DNA of 64,000 bases from Psychrobacter sp. WY6 (GTDB taxonomy: Bacteria > Pseudomonadota > Gammaproteobacteria > Pseudomonadales > Moraxellaceae), in the NCBI RefSeq assembly GCF_018448495.1, contig NZ_CP049902.1, forward strand, positions 620,001 to 684,000, read 5' to 3'. The position numbers and the translations under genes were made by a program. Under the pieces are notes generated by a model. The model ran no database searches. It worked only from the letters and a program-made list of their open reading frames with translations, and had not been told where the DNA came from. Below, piece by piece: positions 59,061 to 64,000 of this stretch. Position 1 is the first letter of the stretch. The number at the start of each line of letters is the position of its first letter.

Positions 59061-59662
59061 CTACTGCCCAACACGTACCATGGCTGGGCGTAATAAACGA
59101 CCGTTCAAGCTATAACCTTTTTGTAATACAGTACCGACAGTATCAGCTTCCGCTTCTTCATCAATACCCACCGCTTCATGCAAATCAGCATTAAATTTCT
59201 CGCCTTGCGGGTCAACCATTTCGACGCCGTTCTTATTTAATACGTCCAATAACGCTTTGTGCGTCAGTCTCACCCCTTCTGTAACAGGGTCATCGGCATG
59301 GGCGCTTTCGATGGCGCGTTCTAAATTATCGACCACTTCTAATAGCTCTTTGGCAAATTTCTGCAAGGCAAAACGCTTACTCTTATCCGCCTCTTGCTCC
59401 ATGCGTTTTTGTGCATTGTAAGCTTCGGCATTGGCACGGGCGGTGCGGTGTCTTTAGCTTGCTTCACTTCACCTTCTAGTTCAGCGATGCGCGCTTTAAA
59501 GGTGTCGATATCGATTTCATTTTCGATGGTCATCTCTTCACCTGAGTTATGCTTTGGATCAAACTCTTTCATGGTTTCTTCTAAAATACTGTCACTGTGT
59601 TCAATATTGTCATGCGCCACATTTTGCTCAGGCGATTCGTGGTTGGTATTTTTCTCGCTCAT
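59061..59662 (-). CDS. grpE: nucleotide exchange factor GrpE (one frameshift)
   Basis: Nucleotide exchange factor for DnaK. Acidic N-terminus ([29 protein letters not shown]), coiled coil ([17 protein letters not shown]), then after a break near 59440 the core [21 protein letters not shown] and beta-domain [17 protein letters not shown] ... [22 protein letters not shown]. About 200 residues, normal. Directly upstream of dnaK. Confidence 0.95.
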
Positions 59663-59801
59663 GATGGCTCCTTAGAATTTTAATAATGACGATTGATATA
59701 AGAGGCAACAAACGCACTATTTGCTAGTGATACTGTGCTCTTATCAAATAGTTAATCAGTCTTACTCATTGTTTTTATTAATACGCTTTACTAGTTGCTT
59801 G

Positions 59802-59828
59802 ATAAAGGTGGTGGCGGCAAATTTCAAG
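59802..59828 (-). promoter_or_regulatory. candidate heat-shock (sigma-32) promoter of grpE
   Basis: Leftward CTTGAA (59828-59823), 12-base spacer, CACCTTTAT (59810-59802), a partial match to CCCCATNT. About 140 bases before grpE. Spacing is slightly short. Confidence 0.4.
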
Positions 59829-60116
59829 CCTAAGCCATAGGAATTTTTCTAATTTACAACAAATGCTGCCTAAACCTGCATTAAAGCGCTCAAAACTGAG
59901 TCTTATATGCTGTCAATGGGTATAAATAGTCATTAACAAAAGCTACAAGAAAGTAGTACTTATTCCAAAAAACTTACCATTGGTACATAAGCCATTACCA
60001 AACAATACTCAACTTTATTTTTGATTACTCTACTATTGCTACAAATAGTATGGCTCATATCAAAGTAAACGCTCATATATGACAACGCATACTGACAATC
60101 ATTAACGAGAAGTGTT

Positions 60117-61515
60117 ATGTCTAAATCAACCGTGTTATCAATCAATGCGCTATTAAATAAAGCGCTGATGACGATAAAGCTCGCAGCAACAGATCGTATA
60201 GATAATGATATAAAAGAAGAAAATGGCACTCAAGAGAATCGTTTGACCGTCAAACAAAAAGTGCTTAGCTATAACCCGTTGACGACTTGCCAGCCGCATA
60301 CCTTGCACTATGCCATGAAAGGAGTCGGCTATCTGCCAACGCCACTATTAGAGAGCTTGGTTGGGTATTTGAAAGGACCGACGTCGAAACAATACCTGCA
60401 CGCCGATGCTCACCTGCGTTTGATTCTCGCTGTGAATAGTAAGCTTAAAACGCCTCTTGAGCTGACACCAATGCATGAGCTGCGCGAAAGGTTCGCCGCT
60501 GACGCCGTGGCGATGCAAGCGCCATACGTATGGCAGCAAACAAGTGACAATGTCATCGGCAACATGAAGCGATTTACGAAAAAAAATCAGAAACTTGTGC
60601 ATTGGGAAGACAAAGTGATTGCCAACGCTGATGATGGCGATATGACCATTCGCTGTTATCAATCAGACGCGAGCTCTCATGGCTTAGGGTTCAAAAAAGC
60701 GGATACTCATAATTCTGATGAAACAGTACTGTTATTTTCATGGGGGTGGATTTGTATTGGTGATGTCAATACCCATCATGAATTTTGCCACACGGTTTGT
60801 GAGCAGACGGGCTGGCCGATAGTCAGTGTTGATTATCGCTTAGCACCTGAGCATCCAGCACCAGCCGCATTAAAAGACTGTATCACTGCCTACGCTTGGC
60901 TGGCTGAGCACTGCCATACCTTAGGCGCTTTACCCTCGCGAATCGTGCTAGCAGGCGATAGTGCTGGCGGCGGATTGTCCACTTTGATTGCCCAACAACT
61001 TACTGCGCCCTCGCAAGTCGCATGGTCAGATCTGGGCAGTACAGGTCAAAAAATGTTCGATTTATTAGAGCGCTTACCAAAGCCGCTTGCACAAATGCCT
61101 TTATATCCTGTGACGGATATCGAAACGGATTATCCAAGTTGGGAGTTATATGGTGAGGGATTATTATTGGATCATGCCGATGTGGCTGTATTTGATGCTG
61201 CTTGTTTAGATAACAGCCCCTTGCCACGCCAGCATATCCTTAACTGTCCGATGCTTGGTGAATAGTAAAGTATGCCCGACTTATATTGTCGCCGCAGAAT
61301 TAGACGTATTACGTGATGAAGCATTTGCTTATGCAAAGCAATTAAAGGTGCATGGTATAGCAGTCGAGACTCATACCATTCTGGGTGCGCCGCATGGTTT
61401 TATTCATTTTATGAGTATTCATCAAGGTATCGGACAAGCAACAGACGATATTATTAAAGGGTTTGCGAGCTTTGTGCGTGACGTTATCAATACCCAGTCA
61501 CAATTAGCGGCATAG
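60117..61515 (+). CDS. alpha/beta hydrolase, HSL-type esterase (frameshifts)
   Basis: Hormone-sensitive-lipase-like esterase of about 466 residues. VDYRLAPEHPAPAALKDCITAYAWL, nucleophile Ser in GDSAGGGLSTLIAQQL, Asp in AAELDVLRDEAFAYAKQLK and His in GAPHGFIHF (in another frame after about 61260). The oxyanion HGGG motif reads FSWGWI in frame, but the neighbouring frame gives F-H-G-G-G-F at 60738-60755, so a pair of compensating indels is likely. The 120-residue N-terminal cap is not recognised. Substrate unknown. Confidence 0.85.
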
Positions 61516-61623
61516 TTATCAACACAGTTGTATAAGAGAGTGCTGGTTTATTATAAAATAGAATGGTACTGCCATTATTTAAACGTTACTTTTTTAAGCA
61601 TTGTTTTCTTAAATATTACTTTC

Positions 61624-62763
61624 TTAAACGTTATCTTCAACCTGACCATTCAAAGTGATCAGCCAAATCTCTGAGCGCGAACCCAAGCGAAATGGAATGC
61701 CCCAAAAGCCGTAACCAGACGACACCACAAAGTGACTATTATCGATAACCTCATAGCCATAGCCCAAGCGATTGATAGCACTGACAATGAAGTTGGCGGG
61801 GAATATCTGACCGTTATGGGTATGCCCAGAGAGCTGCAAATCAATCGGCATTTGGCTGTGCTCGGCAATATCACTTGGTCTGTGGTCTAACAATATCAAT
61901 GGCTCAGCGCTATTGACCTGCGTCAACAGCTCAGTCGTGGACGCGCTGACGCTTATGGTTGTCGAAGCGTCCCATCAACCAAAGTACTTGCCCTTGGTGT
62001 GTGAGACGTATGACTTCATCATTTAACAACTGCACGCCAGCAGCACGCAACGCTTGGACAATCGGCTGCTCGTGCCCGTATAAATCATGATTACCTAAAG
62101 TCGCATAGACCCCATACGGCAAGCTTTCGCATAACTCAGCCAAGCTTTCTGCCATTTTATATTTAGTAAATGCCTGTATATGTCATCCATGATGTCGCCC
62201 GGCATCAGCAATATGTCTGCTTTATGCTGCACAATCAGACGATGCAGTCTATCTATTGCGCCAATCCCAAACAATCTCCCGATATGCAAATCGCTAGCGA
62301 CCGCAATACGTAGCGGCTTAGCCAAAGGCTTATCAATATAAATAGATAACTCACGTACCACAGGCGCATAAGCGCTATATAGGGCATAAACAAACAATCC
62401 GATAAACACTGCCAATGCCAATATGCGCAATCCAAAATCGACTGGCGCAGATGTAGCGAGTACATCACCGGTTAGCGATGTGACCAACCAATATCCACCA
62501 TAAAATAGGCTGGTAACTAATGCTGTCAATAACATAAAATGCATGACCAACATCCAACCACTGATCCAGCGATAGCTATTGGCAAATGCTCTATTGACAC
62601 TGAGTAGCAGCAAACCGTTGGTAATAATGAATATGATGACCCATACCGAAGTTTGCAAACCTGCTGTCTGCCAAGGCTGTAACCACCATTGCACGCTTAG
62701 AGCTGCACCGACACTAAACAACTGCAATAGCGCAAAAATGGTGATAAAAAATGCGTAGCGCAT
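61624..62763 (-). CDS. membrane-anchored metallophosphoesterase, paralog 1 (frameshifts)
   Basis: About 380 residues. N-terminal half with four hydrophobic helices (FFITIFALLQLFSVGAAL; VWVIIFIITNGLLLLSV; WMLVMHFMLLTALVTSLFYGG; ILALAVFIGLFVYALYSAY). Then the calcineurin-like phosphoesterase: IAVASDLHIGRLFG (metal ligands), ILLMPGDIMDD, TLGNHDLYGHE, LQLSGHTHNGQIFP. Breaks near 61930 and 62150. Likely a YkuE/YaeI-like enzyme acting at the membrane; substrate unknown. Immediately downstream of its paralog. Confidence 0.85.
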
Positions 62764-62827
62764 GAAGAATCCTTGAGTATGATGGCGTCAATGCAGTATG
62801 CTTTTAGCTAATTAGAAGAGCAAATAA

Positions 62828-62861
62828 AAGCCTCTACCATTTAGATATGGTAAAGGCTTTA
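62828..62861 (-). terminator. intrinsic terminator between the two metallophosphoesterase genes
   Basis: Leftward AAAGCCTTTACCAT / ATGGTAGAGGCTTTT with one internal mismatch and a short loop; moderately T-rich after the stem. Confidence 0.7.
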
Positions 62862-62892
62862 TCATAGGGGTAACACTGTTTATTTAAATGGC

Positions 62893-63958
62893 TCATACAC
62901 CAGACTGCAACGTAATTATCCAAATCTCAGAACGCGTTCCCAGTCTAAATGGTACGGGACCGATACCATAACCAGAGGTCACCAAAAAACTGCGTATCGA
63001 TTTTCTTGCTGCCATAGTTTAGCTGTGTCAACCAATTCATCAATAGCGTTAGTGGAAATATCTGCCCGCCATGGGTATGCCCAGATAAATGCAAATCGAC
63101 TGGCAGGGCGCTGACCTCATCCATCGCGCTAGGACGATGTTCCAAAAATAGCACCGGTTTTTCTGTGTCTACTTGTGTCAATAATTCCTCGGCTGACAGT
63201 CTAGTACGATATCATCTGAGCGCCCCACCAGCCACACTGAGTCATTTAATAGCACACTTTCATTATCAAGTGCTTTGATGCCCGCCTCTTCCACCGCCTG
63301 TGTGATCTGCTTGTCATAACCGAAATAATCGTGATTGCCTAAAGTCGCATAGACGCCAAGCGGTGCCTTTAGCTTGATAACTGCTCATGCATATTCGTAT
63401 TATCGTATGCAATGGTATTGTCATAATGTCACCAGCGATAACCACGACATCGGGATGTTGCGCATCGATGAGACTCACCATTTTTTTATCTGCCGATTGC
63501 CAAACCATCTCTAAATGCGTATCAGAAACGAGTGCTATTTTCATTGGCTTATCCAGAGGTTTGGCAGTCGTGACCGTCAATCGATGTACTTCAGGTGAGT
63601 AAGCATTGAATATAGCTAAACTAACAATGGCTATATAAATCATGACAAATAGAGCGCGCAAGAGTATTGGATGAGATTTCCGTCTAAAAAGCGGATAAAC
63701 GAGTAGCGCAACTACAGCAGTTATCAAACCCGCATAAAACATAAAACCTTGCAAAATACTAACGACCAGATAGACGTGAAAGCGCTCACCCCAAAACTCA
63801 GTTAGACCATAAATGAGAGCCACATTATTAATAATAAAGACAACAGCTATCAGTGCAGCTTTTGCAGCTGTCGTTTTTGGCTTTACAAACCAGCAGAGAA
63901 GCACGCTGGTCATAACAGCTAGCAACTGAGTGAAAACAATGAAGAACCACATAATCAA
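62893..63958 (-). CDS. membrane-anchored metallophosphoesterase, paralog 2 (frameshifts)
   Basis: Same architecture as paralog 1: hydrophobic N-terminus (FFIVFTQLLAVMTSVLLCWFV; ALIAVVFIINNVALIYGL; LRALFVMIYIAIVSLAIFNAYSPEVHRL), then MKIALVSDTHLEMVWQSADKK, VVVIAGDIMT, GNHDYFGYD-like sequence in another frame, LHLSGHTHGGQIFP, and C-terminal SGYGIGPVPFRLGTRSEIWIITLQSGV ending at 62893. Breaks near 63390, 63200 and 62985. The start may be ATG 63958 or 63952. About 355 residues. Confidence 0.83.
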
Positions 63959-64000
63959 GTCTGCTTAGATAAAGATAACGCTATCTTACGTGAAAAATTT

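Overview
The window looks like a chromosomal segment of a Moraxellaceae gammaproteobacterium, most likely Psychrobacter or a close relative. This is an inference from the 16S/23S sequence style, the complete Na+-NQR operon with apbE and nqrM close by, the moderate GC content, and the character of the housekeeping proteins. Nearly everything is ordinary core genome. The main accessory material is two AT-rich insertions around a ybbA-ybbP transporter locus (30.5-31.2 kb and 33.85-36.1 kb). The second carries a reverse transcriptase.

Layout. 1-7.4 kb: two tandem leftward rRNA operons, one complete (16S-tRNAIle-tRNAAla-23S-5S) and the start of a second (5' part of 16S), each with its own strong promoter. 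7.9-14.4 kb, rightward: thrS-infC (infC starts at ATT), a TelA-like gene and rnr. 14.5-17.3 kb, leftward: a small membrane protein, an MscS-type channel and hisA. 17.3-18.4 kb: a long gene-free stretch. 18.4-27.2 kb, rightward: nqrABCDEF, a short-chain dehydrogenase, apbE (flavin transferase for NqrB/C) and nqrM (NQR maturation). 27.6-33.8 kb: an MFS transporter, a TesA-like lipoprotein, ybbA, an unrecognised AT-rich gene and ybbP. 33.85-36.1 kb: the reverse-transcriptase cassette, with a 166-bp duplicated segment, a membrane-protein ORF and an inverted repeat just before the RT gene. 36.3-44.2 kb: avtA, a membrane protein, hisH-hisB, a GNAT/PanZ-like protein, tRNA-Phe, small genes, gph and comM. 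44.6-49.1 kb: a penicillin-acylase-family lipoprotein, and hemN with an apparent Anr/Fnr box. 49.2-54.4 kb: a MITE-like element, a phytase-like esterase, a stomatin-NfeD pair and three tandem outer-membrane beta-barrel paralogs. 54.7-64 kb: bioF-bioC, dnaK and grpE (leftward, with candidate heat-shock promoters), an HSL-type esterase and two tandem membrane-anchored metallophosphoesterases.

Sequence quality matters here. About two dozen genes, many essential (thrS, infC, rnr, dnaK, grpE, nqrA, nqrF, hemN), are split by one or more small indels, while their protein sequence continues at once in another frame. The partial 16S copy also has indels at highly conserved positions. The simplest reading is a draft consensus with many indel errors, so these genes are annotated here as single full-length CDSs with the apparent frameshifts noted, not as pseudogenes.

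The most interesting locus is the reverse-transcriptase cassette. The RT has intact catalytic motifs but no intron maturase or endonuclease domain, is not DGR-like, and sits next to unusual repeats. It may be a member of the defence-associated or unknown-group RTs.
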